This document shows, in pieces, positions 44,339 through 54,540 of a DNA stretch of 64,000 nucleotides (position 1 is the first letter of the stretch; every line of letters starts with the position of its first letter). Position numbers and translations under genes: made by a program. Under the pieces are notes generated by a model. The model was not told where the DNA came from, did not search any database, and worked only from the letters and a program-made list of their open reading frames with translations. The DNA comes from Burkholderiaceae bacterium (GTDB lineage: Bacteria; Pseudomonadota; Gammaproteobacteria; Burkholderiales; Burkholderiaceae_E): assembly GCA_023954135.1 (NCBI GenBank), contig JAMLIN010000002.1:62001-126000 (forward strand). The letters are read 5' to 3'.

Positions 44339-47300
44339 ATGAAAAGAATGTTGTTCAACGCGACGCATGCCGAGGAGCTGCGCGTCGCGATCGTCGACGG
44401 CCAGAAACTGATCGACATCGATATCGAATCGGCCGGACGCGAATCCCGAAAAAGCAATATCTACAAGGGCGTGGTCACCCGGGTCGAACCCAGCCTCGAA
44501 GCCTGTTTCGTCAATTACGGCGAGGAACGCCACGGCTTCCTGCCGTTCAAGGAAATCTCCCGCTCGTACTTCCGCAATGGCGTCGACGCCTCGAAGGCCA
44601 GGATCCAGGACGCCATCTCCGAAGGCGCCGAGCTGATCGTCCAGGTCGACAAGGAGGAGCGCGGCAACAAGGGCGCCGCCCTGACCACCTTCATCTCGCT
44701 GGCCGGACGCTATCTCGTCCTGATGCCGAACAATCCTCGCGGCGGCGGCGTCTCGCGCCGGGTCGAGGGCGACGATCGCCAGGAACTGCGCGAAACCATG
44801 GACAAGCTCGAGTATCCCTCGGGCATGAGCCTGATCGCCCGGACCGCCGGCATCGGACGCAACGCCGAAGAGCTCCAGTGGGATCTCAACTACCTGCTGC
44901 AGCTCTGGACCGCGATCGAAGGCGCGGCCGGCTCCGCGCCCGGCCCCTTCCTGATCTACCAGGAATCGAGCCTGGTGATCCGCGCGATCCGCGATTATTT
45001 CTCGCCGGACATCGGCGAGATCCTGATCGACACCGACGACATCCACGACCAGGCCCACCAGTTCATGGCCCACGTGATGCCCGACATGGTGCATCGGGTC
45101 AAGCGCTACCAGGACGACACCCCGCTCTACTCCCGCTTCCAGATCGAGCACCAGATCGAGACGGCGTATTCGCGGATCGTCCCCCTGCCCTCGGGTGGCG
45201 CCATCGTCATCGACCATACCGAGGCGCTGGTCGCGATCGACGTCAACTCGGCGCGGGCCACCAAGGGTTCCGACATCGAGGAAACCGCCCTGCGAACCAA
45301 TCTGGAAGCCGCCGACGAGGCTGCGCGCCAGATGAGGCTGCGCGACCTTGGGGGGCTGATCGTCATCGACTTCATCGACATGGAGAACGCCCGCAATCAG
45401 CGGGAAGTCGAGCTGCGCCTCAAGGAAGCCCTGCACTACGACCGGGCCAGGGTCCAGGCGGGCAAGATCTCGCGCTTCGGACTGATGGAGCTGTCGCGCC
45501 AGCGCCTGCGTCCGGCGCTCAACGAAGGCACCCACATCACCTGCCCGCGTTGCACCGGAACCGGCGTCATCCGCGACGTCGAATCGGCCGCCCTGCACGT
45601 CCTGCGGGTGATCCAGGAAGAGGCGATGAAGGAAAGCACCGCGGCGATCCACGCCCAGGTGCCCGTCGATGTCGCCACCTACCTGCTCAACGAGAAGCGC
45701 GGCGAGATCGCCAAACTCGAAGCACGGCTCAAGGTCGAGATCGTCCTCATCCCCAACAAGTTCATCGAGACCCCGCACTACCGCCTCGAGCGGATGCGCC
45801 ACGACGACGAACGTCTGTCGACCTACCGCGCCAGCTACTCGATCGCCGACGGCCCAGCCGAGGACAACCGCTATCTCGCCGACAAGCTCGATGGCGGCAA
45901 GCCGCGCCAGGAAGCGGTCGTCAAGGGCATCGTCCGTGAAGGCCCCGCCCCGGTCCGACCGCCTCAACCGGCCGAGCCGGTGGCCAGCCCGGCCGCGGCC
46001 ACCGGATCCCTGCCGGCCGCCGCCGGCCAGGCAACCGGCGGCCTGATCGGCAGGATCATCAACTGGCTGACCGGCAAGGCCGCCAACGAGGCCGATGCCC
46101 GGGCACCCGAGGTCCAGCCTCAAGCAGCAACCGTCGCCCGGGAGGCGACCGCCGCTCCGGGCGCCCGCCAGCGCGGCAACGGCCGACGCGGCGAATCCCG
46201 CCGAGGCGGCAATGGCCGCTCCGACGGATCTCGCGGTGAACGGTCCCGGGACGATACCCGCGGCGAATCGCGCGCCGAGGGAGGACGCGGCCGGGGACGC
46301 CGCGGCGAGCGTCCGGCCGAGAACATGAACGGCGAGCGCGATGCAGCGGCGCGCAACACCGGCCCCTCGGTCGATGCCGTGCCTGGCACGCCCGAGTCCG
46401 GCGACACCGGCCGGGAAGGCCGTTCCCGCGGCCGGCGCGGCCGGCGGGGCTCCGGCGAAGGGCGGGAGGCCGAGCGCCAGGTGAGCGAATCGCTCGAATC
46501 GGCAGCCGCCGCGGCCGCCGCCATTGCCGCTGCGGAGGGCACGGCGAGCGCCACGACCGCCGCCGGCACGACCGCCCCCGATACCGATACCAGCGTCAGG
46601 TCGGAGGCACAACGGCCACTCGAAGCCGAGGCCGAAACCGGCATCGAGGCCGCTGCACCCGGTGATGGTATCGTCGCGGACGCCGCGGCCGAGGGTTCCG
46701 ACGACGAAGGCCGCCGCCGCCGTTCACGCCGCCGCCGCGGCCGTCGAGGTCGCGGTGACGCCGCCGGCGCGGAGGGCGCCTCGTCCGACACCGATACGGG
46801 AGCCTCGTCCGACGAAGCTTCGGCCGAAACCGAGGTGGCGGCCGGATCGCCCGTCGCCGACGCCGCGACCGGACAGCCGGCCATCGCGGCGCAGGACGCC
46901 GACCAGCCGCAAGCGGAACCCGAGCCGGAGCAATCCAGCCCCCCGATCGAGGCACAGGCAGTGCCCGTAGCCGCGCAACAGCCCGAGCCCGAAGCGGTGG
47001 CGCCATCGCCGGAGCCCGCGCAGGCAGCGCAGGCCGAGGATCCGGCCGATACCAAAGTGGTCGCGGAGTCGGAGTTGCTGCAGCCGGTCGTCGAGGAACC
47101 GGTCGTGGCCACGCCCGAATCCGTTGCGGTCGAAGCGCCCGAGGTCGTCGAGACCCGGCTCGAATCGGCCGCCGCCGGCATCGCGGAGATCACGCCGATC
47201 GCTCCGGCCGAGGCATCCGGCATCACCGACCTCAAGGCGGTTGCCGCATCGGCCGGCCTGCAGATGATCGAGACCTCGCAGGAAGCGCGCATGGCGGAAC

Positions 47301-47410
47301 CGGAACCCATCGTCGTGCAGCCCCGCAAGCCGCGGACCCGCAAGCCCGCGGCGCCGGTCCCCGCCGAGCCGCTGCAGCAGGTAGAGACCCGCCCCGGCGG
47401 CGAGGCCTGA
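44339..47410 (+). CDS. rne: Ribonuclease E
   Basis: 1023 residues. RNase E starts mRNA decay and matures tRNA and rRNA. The N-terminal half is conserved: S1 domain (IYKGVVTRVEPSLEACFVNY), the metal-binding Asp301 in AIDVNSARATKG and Asp344 in LIVIDFIDM, and zinc-link Cys402 and Cys405 in TCPRCTGTGVIRD. The C-terminal half is disordered: an Arg-Gly-rich block (about residues 605-665), two further basic patches (GRSRGRRGRRGSGEG and GRRRRSRRRRGRRGRGDA), then an Ala-Pro-Glu-rich stretch. It ends with VVQPRKPRTRKPAAPV, possibly a partner-binding motif. The start MKRMLFNATHAEELRVAIVD follows GGGAG. Confidence 0.97.
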   Translation: MKRMLFNATHAEELRVAIVDGQKLIDIDIESAGRESRKSNIYKGVVTRVEPSLEACFVNYGEERHGFLPFKEISRSYFRNGVDASKARIQDAISEGAELIVQVDKEERGNKGAALTTFISLAGRYLVLMPNNPRGGGVSRRVEGDDRQELRETMDKLEYPSGMSLIARTAGIGRNAEELQWDLNYLLQLWTAIEGAAGSAPGPFLIYQESSLVIRAIRDYFSPDIGEILIDTDDIHDQAHQFMAHVMPDMVHRVKRYQDDTPLYSRFQIEHQIETAYSRIVPLPSGGAIVIDHTEALVAIDVNSARATKGSDIEETALRTNLEAADEAARQMRLRDLGGLIVIDFIDMENARNQREVELRLKEALHYDRARVQAGKISRFGLMELSRQRLRPALNEGTHITCPRCTGTGVIRDVESAALHVLRVIQEEAMKESTAAIHAQVPVDVATYLLNEKRGEIAKLEARLKVEIVLIPNKFIETPHYRLERMRHDDERLSTYRASYSIADGPAEDNRYLADKLDGGKPRQEAVVKGIVREGPAPVRPPQPAEPVASPAAATGSLPAAAGQATGGLIGRIINWLTGKAANEADARAPEVQPQAATVAREATAAPGARQRGNGRRGESRRGGNGRSDGSRGERSRDDTRGESRAEGGRGRGRRGERPAENMNGERDAAARNTGPSVDAVPGTPESGDTGREGRSRGRRGRRGSGEGREAERQVSESLESAAAAAAAIAAAEGTASATTAAGTTAPDTDTSVRSEAQRPLEAEAETGIEAAAPGDGIVADAAAEGSDDEGRRRRSRRRRGRRGRGDAAGAEGASSDTDTGASSDEASAETEVAAGSPVADAATGQPAIAAQDADQPQAEPEPEQSSPPIEAQAVPVAAQQPEPEAVAPSPEPAQAAQAEDPADTKVVAESELLQPVVEEPVVATPESVAVEAPEVVETRLESAAAGIAEITPIAPAEASGITDLKAVAASAGLQMIETSQEARMAEPEPIVVQPRKPRTRKPAAPVPAEPLQQVETRPGGEA

Positions 47411-47512
47411 ACGGGTTCGCATTCGGGCGCATGGCCGCGTCGGGGCGCCTTGCCCTGCAACCGCACTGTCTTCGGCGCCCCGCCTTGCCCTGCACCCGAA
47501 TGCGAACCCGTT
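47410..47512 (+). repeat. Family B palindromic repeat, copy B2
   Basis: 103 bases starting on the last base of the rne stop codon. The terminal inverted repeat is about 20 bases: AACGGGTTCGCATTCGGG and CCCGAATGCGAACCCGTT. The inner stem CGGGGCGCC pairs with GGCGCCCCG. The whole unit can fold as one long interrupted hairpin at the 3' end of rne mRNA. Confidence 0.85.
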
Positions 47513-47576
47513 GCTGTGACTGAAAGCCGGGGGGCGCGCTTTGCTCTAGACTGAAGGGACAAAGGCCCCCTCAGTC

Positions 47577-48692
<1,116 letters not shown>

Positions 48693-48698
48693 AAGCCT

Positions 48699-49322
48699 GT
48701 GAGCCAAGCCACGCCCGGTCTGCCGCCACCCGAGCCTCGTGCGATCACCGGCGTGATCCTCGCCGGCGGCCGGAGCCGGCGCATGGGCGAGCCGGACGCG
48801 CCTGTCGACAAGGGCCTGGTGGAGTTCCGTGGCCGGCCGATGATCGCCTGGGTCATCGAGCGCATCGCCGGCCAGCTCGACGAGCTCTTCATCAGCGCCA
48901 ACCGCAACCAGGCGCGATACGGCCGCTTCGGGCCGAAGGTCGTCACCGACGCGATTCCCGGTTTCGCGGGTCCGCTCGCCGGCCTGCATGCGGCGATGGC
49001 GGCCGCGAGCCATCCCTGGGTGCTGAGCGTCCCCTGCGATTCGCCGTTCCTGGCGGGCGATCTCGTCGCACGCATGGCTGCAGAGACAGCCTCCGCCGGG
49101 GTGCCCCTGGGCGTCGCGCGAAGCAGCGGTCGCGAGCAGCCCGTGTTCCTGCTCGCCCATCGCTCGCTCGCGCCGGGAATCGCCGCCTTTCTCGGCGCGG
49201 GCGAGGCGAAGATCAGTCGCTGGTATGACCCCATCGCCCGAATCGCCATCGACTTCGATGAGCCGGGGGCCTTTCGCAACATCAACACGATCGACGAGCT
49301 GGCTCGCTTCGCCGATGGCTGA
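48699..49322 (+). CDS. mobA: Molybdenum cofactor guanylyltransferase
   Basis: 207 residues from a GTG start six bases after moaA. MobA adds GMP to the molybdenum cofactor, giving the form used by DMSO-reductase-type enzymes. Motifs are ITGVILAGGRSRRMGEPDAP, DKGLVEFRGRPMIAWVIERI, DAIPGFAGPLAGLHAAMAAA and VLSVPCDSPFLAGDL. The C-terminus NINTIDELARFADG is normal. It overlaps moeA by eight bases. Confidence 0.96.
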   Translation: MSQATPGLPPPEPRAITGVILAGGRSRRMGEPDAPVDKGLVEFRGRPMIAWVIERIAGQLDELFISANRNQARYGRFGPKVVTDAIPGFAGPLAGLHAAMAAASHPWVLSVPCDSPFLAGDLVARMAAETASAGVPLGVARSSGREQPVFLLAHRSLAPGIAAFLGAGEAKISRWYDPIARIAIDFDEPGAFRNINTIDELARFADG

Positions 49323-50607
49323 ACCCGAATCCCCGGCGCCGGGCGCTGCCGGAACCGAGTCCGACCCCAATTCGGTCGGCCCCACCTCGGCCCACGACCG
49401 TCCGATCGCGTCCGTGCTGCGCAGCATGGTCGATGCCATGACGCCGGTGGAAGGAAGCGAAGCCGTCCCGCTGGTGGCCGCACCGGGGCGAATCCTCGCC
49501 GCCGACCTGAAATCCCCGATCGACGTTCCCTCCTGCGACAACTCGGCGATGGACGGATACGCCCTGCGCGGTTCCGAGCTCGCTCAGGGGCGAGCCACGG
49601 AGCTGGCCGTGGTCGGACTGGCGCTCGCCGGACGCCCGTATGCCGGGCCCTGCCCGCCCGGCACCGCGGTACGGATCATGACCGGGGCCGCCATGCCCAC
49701 CGGGCTCGATACCGTCGTCCCGCAGGAGTCGGTCGAGGTCGACGACGATCGGGTCCGGATTCCCCCCGGCCAGCGGGCGGGACAGCATCGCCGGCGCGCG
49801 GGCGAGGATCTCCCCGCGGGCGGTCTGGCGCTGCCGGCGGGACGGCGCCTGAGCGCCGCCGACATCGGGCTGGCCGCCTCGCTGGGCGCCGGCGCGCTCG
49901 AAGTGCGGCGCCGGCTCCGAGTCGCCTTCTTCTCCACCGGCGACGAGCTGCAGGAAATCGGAAAACCGCTAGGAATCGGGCGGATTTACAACAGTAACCG
50001 ATATGTTGTCCGCGCAATGCTGGATCGTCTCGGCGTCGAGGCAATCGACCTCGGCGTAGTGGGCGATCAACCGGAAGCGCTCGAAGCCACGGTTCGCGAA
50101 GCTGCCGGCCTTGCCGAGGCCATCATCTCCACCGGAGGCGTGTCGGTCGGCGAAGCCGATCACACCCGGGCGGTGATGGCCCGCCTGGGCCGGGTCGAAT
50201 TCTGGAACATCGCGATGCGTCCGGGCCGGCCGATGGCCTTCGGACGCATCGGCAAGGCCTGGTACTTCGGCCTCCCCGGCAACCCGGTCGCCGTGATGGC
50301 GAGCTTCCTTTTCCTCGCTCGGCCCGCGTTGCTGGCGCTGGCCGGCGCCCTGCAGACGCCGCCGGTATATGCCCGGGCCCGCGCCCTGCGTCCGCTGCGC
50401 AAGCGGGTCGGCCGCACCGAATACCAGCGTGGCTTCGTCGAGGCGGGCCCGGACGGCACGATGCAGGTCGACCTGACCGGCAGCCAGGGCTCGGGGGTGC
50501 TCAGCTCGATGTCCCGGGCCAACTGCATGGTCGTGCTGCACCACGACCAGGGGCCCGTCGCGGCCGGCGAGTGGGTGGACTGCCTCCCCTTCGAAGGCCT
50601 TCTCTGA
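49315..50607 (+). CDS. moeA: Molybdopterin molybdenumtransferase
   Basis: 430 residues from ATG 49315. MoeA inserts molybdate into adenylylated molybdopterin. Motifs are DVPSCDNSAMDGYALRGSEL, VRIMTGAAMPTGLDTVVPQE, RVAFFSTGDELQEIGKPLGI, RIYNSNRYVVRAMLDRLGVE and IISTGGVSVGEADHTRAVMA. The end is a MoeA domain IV. Its stop is followed at once by repeat B3. Confidence 0.97.
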   Translation: MAEPESPAPGAAGTESDPNSVGPTSAHDRPIASVLRSMVDAMTPVEGSEAVPLVAAPGRILAADLKSPIDVPSCDNSAMDGYALRGSELAQGRATELAVVGLALAGRPYAGPCPPGTAVRIMTGAAMPTGLDTVVPQESVEVDDDRVRIPPGQRAGQHRRRAGEDLPAGGLALPAGRRLSAADIGLAASLGAGALEVRRRLRVAFFSTGDELQEIGKPLGIGRIYNSNRYVVRAMLDRLGVEAIDLGVVGDQPEALEATVREAAGLAEAIISTGGVSVGEADHTRAVMARLGRVEFWNIAMRPGRPMAFGRIGKAWYFGLPGNPVAVMASFLFLARPALLALAGALQTPPVYARARALRPLRKRVGRTEYQRGFVEAGPDGTMQVDLTGSQGSGVLSSMSRANCMVVLHHDQGPVAAGEWVDCLPFEGLL

Positions 50608-50704
50608 GCGGCTTCGTATTCGGGCGCATGGCTGCGTTGGGGCGCCTTGCCGTACAACCGTACTGTCTTCGGCACCCCGCCTTGCCCTGCACCCGAATCC
50701 GCAT
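50608..50704 (+). repeat. Family B palindromic repeat, copy B3
   Basis: About 97 bases directly after the moeA stop. The outer arms are CTTCGTATTCGGGCGC and GCACCCGAATCCGCAT; the inner arms are TTGGGGCGCC and GGCACCCCG. The middle CTTGCCGTACAACCGTACTG is identical to copy B4. Confidence 0.8.
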
Positions 50705-50732
50705 ATGGCCCCCTTCGGGGGCGCGGAAGGGT

Positions 50733-51003
50733 CTAGGGCCTGTTCACCCTGTGATCGTCCCCGCGTGAGCCCGAGAAAGGCGCGCAATCAAGGCGCAAAG
50801 CGCAGTCGTGGCGGGGCCACGGCGAGCATTTGCAACGCCGAGTGCGCGCCTTTCTCGGGCTCACCCTGCGGGCCGGGGTCTGGCGGGCTGCCATACTTCG
50901 TTGCCGGCTCCTTGCGTGGCACCGCCACGCGCGTCGCCGGCGCCTCGTCTGGCAGTCCGCCAGACCCCGGCGCGGGGACGATCACAGGGTGAACAGACCC
51001 TAG
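50733..51003 (+). repeat. Family A composite palindromic element, copy A2
   Basis: 271 bases, bounded by 33-base inverted repeats with one mismatch, beginning CTAGGGCCTGTTCACCCTGT and ending GGGTGAACAGACCCTAG. Two nested palindromes are inside. The first (about 50766-50864) has arms GTGAGCCCGAGAAAGGCGCG and its complement around a hairpin core (50791-50836) homologous to A1. The second (about 50875-50970) has arms CCGGGGTCTGGCGG and its complement. No coding gene is apparent; together with B3 it fills the gap 50608-51043. Confidence 0.85.
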
Positions 51004-51043
51004 GCCCGACACCGCCATCCCGTTTGCTGGAGAATTGTTTCCG

Positions 51044-52462
51044 ATGATACCTGTCGTCCTGTCCGGCGGCGCCGGCACCCGCCTGTGGCCGGTTTCGCGC
51101 GAGGCTTTTCCGAAGCCCTTCATCCGGCTCGGCAATGGCCCGAGCCTCCTGCAGCGGACCCTGGCGCGAGCCGCTCCGCTTGCAGACGGTCATGCCTGCG
51201 TCGTCACCAACGAGGCCTACGCGTTCAAGACCCGCGACGAGATCGCGGCGGTCGACGGGCTCGGCGAGGTGCGCACCACCCAGCTGCTCGAGCCGGCCGG
51301 CCGCAATACCGCTCCGGCGGTCGCCGTCGCGGCGCTCTGGGCGCGGTCGATCGACCCCGATGGCGTGATGCTCGTGCTGCCGGCCGATCATCTGATTCCC
51401 GACGAGGCGGCGTTCCAGACCGCGGCCCGGGCCGCCGAGGCGATCGCCCGGACGGGCGAGATCGTGCTCTTCGGGATCCAGCCCACCGGACCGGAGACGG
51501 GCTTCGGCTATCTCGAGCTCGGCGAATCGCTCGGCGCCGGCGGCTATCGGGTTGCCCGCTTCACCGAGAAGCCCGACGCCGAGCGGGCTGCCGCCTTCCT
51601 GGCGAGCGGGCGTTTTGCCTGGAACAGCGGCATGTTCTGCTTCTCGGTGCCGACGATCCTGCAGGCCTTCCGGGACCATGCGCCCGAGGTCCTCGATGCG
51701 GCCGAGAAGGTCTGGGCCGCGGCGGGCGAGGGCGGCGGTGCGGCGGAGGTCCGGCTCGATGCCGATGCCTTCGCGGCCATGCCCGACATCTCGATCGACT
51801 ACGCGATCATGGAACGCGCCGACCGGGTGGTGGCGGTGCGCGCCGGTTTCGGCTGGAGCGACATCGGCTCCTGGCGCGCGATCGCCGAGCAGCTGCCCAG
51901 CGATGAAAGCGGCAATACATCGGTGGGCGAGGTCATGACCGTCGGCACCACCAATACCCACATCCAGACCGAGGACCGCCTGGTGGCGGCGGTGGGCGTG
52001 AGCGACCTGCTGATCGTCGACACCCCCGACGCGCTGCTGGTGGCCAACAAGGACAGCTGCCAGGATGTGCGCGAGATCGTGGCGAGGCTCAAGGGCAAGT
52101 CGCACGAAGCCGCGGTGATTCATCGCACCGTGGCGCGTCCCTGGGGAACCTATACGGTCCTGCACGAAGGCCCGCGCTTCAAGATCAAGCGGATCGAGGT
52201 CAAGCCGGGGCAGCAGCTCTCGATGCAGATGCACCATCATCGCAGCGAGCACTGGGTCGTGGTGTCGGGAACCGCCGTCGTGACCTGCGGCGAGCAGAAG
52301 TCCCTGCTGTCGGCCAACGAGTCGACCTACATTCCGATCGGCACCCGGCACCGGCTCGAGAACCCCGGCAAGGTCGACCTCGTCATGATCGAGGTGCAGT
52401 GCGGCGAGTATCTCGGCGAGGACGACATCGTCCGCTTCGACGATCGCTACGGCCGCGCCTGA
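51044..52462 (+). CDS. manC: Mannose-1-phosphate guanylyltransferase / mannose-6-phosphate isomerase
   Basis: 472 residues with the two-domain AlgA/ManC layout. The N-terminal nucleotidyltransferase makes GDP-mannose (VVLSGGAGTRLWPVSREAFP, FGYLELGESLG, RFTEKPD). The C-terminal cupin is the type II phosphomannose isomerase (RPWGTYTVLHEGPRFKIKRI, QLSMQMHHHRSEHWVVVSGT). GDP-mannose feeds polysaccharide or lipopolysaccharide synthesis, but no other such genes are nearby. GGAGA lies ten bases upstream of the ATG. Confidence 0.96.
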   Translation: MIPVVLSGGAGTRLWPVSREAFPKPFIRLGNGPSLLQRTLARAAPLADGHACVVTNEAYAFKTRDEIAAVDGLGEVRTTQLLEPAGRNTAPAVAVAALWARSIDPDGVMLVLPADHLIPDEAAFQTAARAAEAIARTGEIVLFGIQPTGPETGFGYLELGESLGAGGYRVARFTEKPDAERAAAFLASGRFAWNSGMFCFSVPTILQAFRDHAPEVLDAAEKVWAAAGEGGGAAEVRLDADAFAAMPDISIDYAIMERADRVVAVRAGFGWSDIGSWRAIAEQLPSDESGNTSVGEVMTVGTTNTHIQTEDRLVAAVGVSDLLIVDTPDALLVANKDSCQDVREIVARLKGKSHEAAVIHRTVARPWGTYTVLHEGPRFKIKRIEVKPGQQLSMQMHHHRSEHWVVVSGTAVVTCGEQKSLLSANESTYIPIGTRHRLENPGKVDLVMIEVQCGEYLGEDDIVRFDDRYGRA

Positions 52463-52467
52463 TCGCC

Positions 52468-52537
52468 GGGAACCCGATTCGGGCACGTGGCAAGACGCTC
52501 CCCAACGCGGTTATGCGGTTGAAGGCGAATCCGTATT
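52468..52537 (+). repeat. Degenerate family B repeat, copy B5
   Basis: GGGAACCCGATTCGGGCACG and the later GCTCCCCAACGCGG, with GGCGAATCCG at the far end, match pieces of other family B copies, some in reverse. It starts a few bases after the manC stop and reaches the convergent mltD stop. It is much decayed. Confidence 0.45.
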
Positions 52538-54377
52538 ACATGCGTGGGGCGGGTCGCTTGGCGGCCTGACCTTCGGTACTGATGCGCAGCGCGCGGGCGG
52601 TTTCGGTGCGCCCGCCCGATTTCGCGTCGCCCGGGCGCCGGGCCGGCTCGGCGCGGGCGACCGGCGTCTTGCCCGGGCTCGCCGAGCCGGGAGCCGCGAC
52701 CTGAGCGGCAACGCGGTTCGTGCCGGAGGGGGCCTGCGCGGCGGCTTGAGAGGCAACCACCCGGCGCTTGCCGTTCTCGTCGGTGACGACGGTGGCGACC
52801 GATGCGGCGCGCACCTTCAGGCGGGTTCCCGCACGCACGGTGCTGACCTTGGTGCCCAGGCCGTTCATGCTGCGCAAGCGGCCGGTGCTGGTGCCCCAGC
52901 GCCGCGCGATCGAGGCGAGCGATTCCTGGCGCCTGGGCGTGTAGTAGCGCGCGGACGTCTCCACGCGTTCGACCAGCCTTGCGCCGGCGAACTGCTCGAT
53001 GCGGGTTTCATCGAGCACTTTCTTGTGGGGCGTCAGGATCTTGCTGCCGGCGAGCAGCTTCGAGTTCGGGCGCAGGCCGTTGGCCTTGCGAAGCTCCTCG
53101 ACCGGAACCGAGAACTTCGCCGCGACACCGCTCAGGGTATCGCCCTTCTGCAGTGTGTACGGCTGCCAGCTCGCGAAGACACCGCCGCTGGTCTCGTGCT
53201 GCTTGACGGCCTCGACGAAGCTCTCGAGCCGGTCGGCCGGCAGGATGATGCCGTGATTGCGGCTTGCCGATATCACCGGACGATGGTGGGCCGGGTTGAG
53301 CGCGACGAACTCCTTGACGCTCATCTGCGCGAAGCGGGCGGCCAGGTCGAGGTCCATCGGACGCAGCTTGTCGATGGTGACGAAGTAGGGCTTGTCCGGC
53401 AGGTAGGCGAGCGGGACCGAGAGCGATTCGGCCCGCGCCACGATGTTCTTGAGCGCGATCAGCTTCGGCACGTAATGCCGGGTCTCCTGCGGCATGCGCA
53501 GGTGGAGATAGTCGTCGGGCCTGCCCCTGGCCCGGTTCGCCTTGCGCGCGCGCGCGACCGCCCCCTCGCCCCAGTTGTAGGAGGCGAGCGCGAGGAACCA
53601 GTCGTTGCCGTTGAACTCGTAGACGTACTCGAGGTAGTCGAGCGCTGCGCGTGTCGACTGGACGACGTCGCGCCGGTTGTCCACCCACCAGTTCTGCTTC
53701 AGGTCGTAGGCCCGGCCGGTCGACGGAATGAACTGCCAGAGGCCAGCCGCCTTGGCGTGGGACGTCGCTCCCGGATTCATCGCACTTTCGATGAAGGGCA
53801 GCAGGGCGAGCTCCGTGGGCAGGCCGCGTTTCTCGACCTCGTCGACGATATGGAACAGGTAGGGCCTGCTGCGCTCGATCATCCTTTCCAGATAGTCGGG
53901 GCGCGCGAGCAGCTTTCGCTCGTGGCTCGCCACGAGGTTCGAGTCGAGCTCCGGCATCGCGAAGCCGGCGCGAATCCGGTCCCAGAGATTGCCGACGGGC
54001 TCGAGCGCGTTGTCCTCCTCGACATGCACCGTGTCCGCGCCGCCGGCGATCGTGGTGCCGGTGTCGGCGACGGTTTCCTCGAGCAGGTCGCCCTCGGGCA
54101 GCAGTGCGGTCTCGACGAGCTCGAGACCCGCATCGGCCGGTGTGGCTGCATCGGCATCGGCCACGGCCTGCGATACGGTGTCGCCGCGGCCGGACGCCGG
54201 GGTGATGTCGGTCGATCCTTGCGGGGCGATCGTGCCGCAGGCACCGAGGGCGAGCAGCGCGCAGGCGAGCGGGATGCGCAGCAGGCGCGCGAGCGATCCC
54301 GCGGAGGGTACGACGGGGGGCCGGGCGGGCCGGTCGAGGAAATCCTGGGACGGGAAGCGGCTTGGCAGCGGCGTCAT
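52536..54377 (-). CDS. mltD: Membrane-bound lytic transglycosylase D with LysM domains
   Basis: 613 residues from ATG 54377. A lipoprotein signal ends at LLALGACGTIA. The SLT domain (about 195-310) has the catalytic Glu in ALLPFIESAMNPGATSHAKA and AAGLWQFIPSTGRAYDLKQN. Two LysM peptidoglycan-binding units follow: YTLQKGDTLSGVAAKFSVPV and YTPRRQESLASIARRWGTST. The last 90 residues are low-complexity Ala-Pro-Arg-rich. It cleaves peptidoglycan from the outer-membrane side. mltD next to gloB is a common betaproteobacterial pair. Confidence 0.95.
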   Translation of the reverse strand: MTPLPSRFPSQDFLDRPARPPVVPSAGSLARLLRIPLACALLALGACGTIAPQGSTDITPASGRGDTVSQAVADADAATPADAGLELVETALLPEGDLLEETVADTGTTIAGGADTVHVEEDNALEPVGNLWDRIRAGFAMPELDSNLVASHERKLLARPDYLERMIERSRPYLFHIVDEVEKRGLPTELALLPFIESAMNPGATSHAKAAGLWQFIPSTGRAYDLKQNWWVDNRRDVVQSTRAALDYLEYVYEFNGNDWFLALASYNWGEGAVARARKANRARGRPDDYLHLRMPQETRHYVPKLIALKNIVARAESLSVPLAYLPDKPYFVTIDKLRPMDLDLAARFAQMSVKEFVALNPAHHRPVISASRNHGIILPADRLESFVEAVKQHETSGGVFASWQPYTLQKGDTLSGVAAKFSVPVEELRKANGLRPNSKLLAGSKILTPHKKVLDETRIEQFAGARLVERVETSARYYTPRRQESLASIARRWGTSTGRLRSMNGLGTKVSTVRAGTRLKVRAASVATVVTDENGKRRVVASQAAAQAPSGTNRVAAQVAAPGSASPGKTPVARAEPARRPGDAKSGGRTETARALRISTEGQAAKRPAPRM

Positions 54378-54540
54378 GCGGGCTCGGTCAGGCGGGTCGG
54401 CGGGCGCCCGGGCAAGTCGATACCCGATCGCGGCATGCGCCGGCAATGCAAGTGTCGGCGGGCAATCGTATGAAATCGCCAATCGAGGGTCAAGCGGAAC
54501 AAGGGAACGATCGGCGGGCGATTACGCCCGTCGGACGCGG

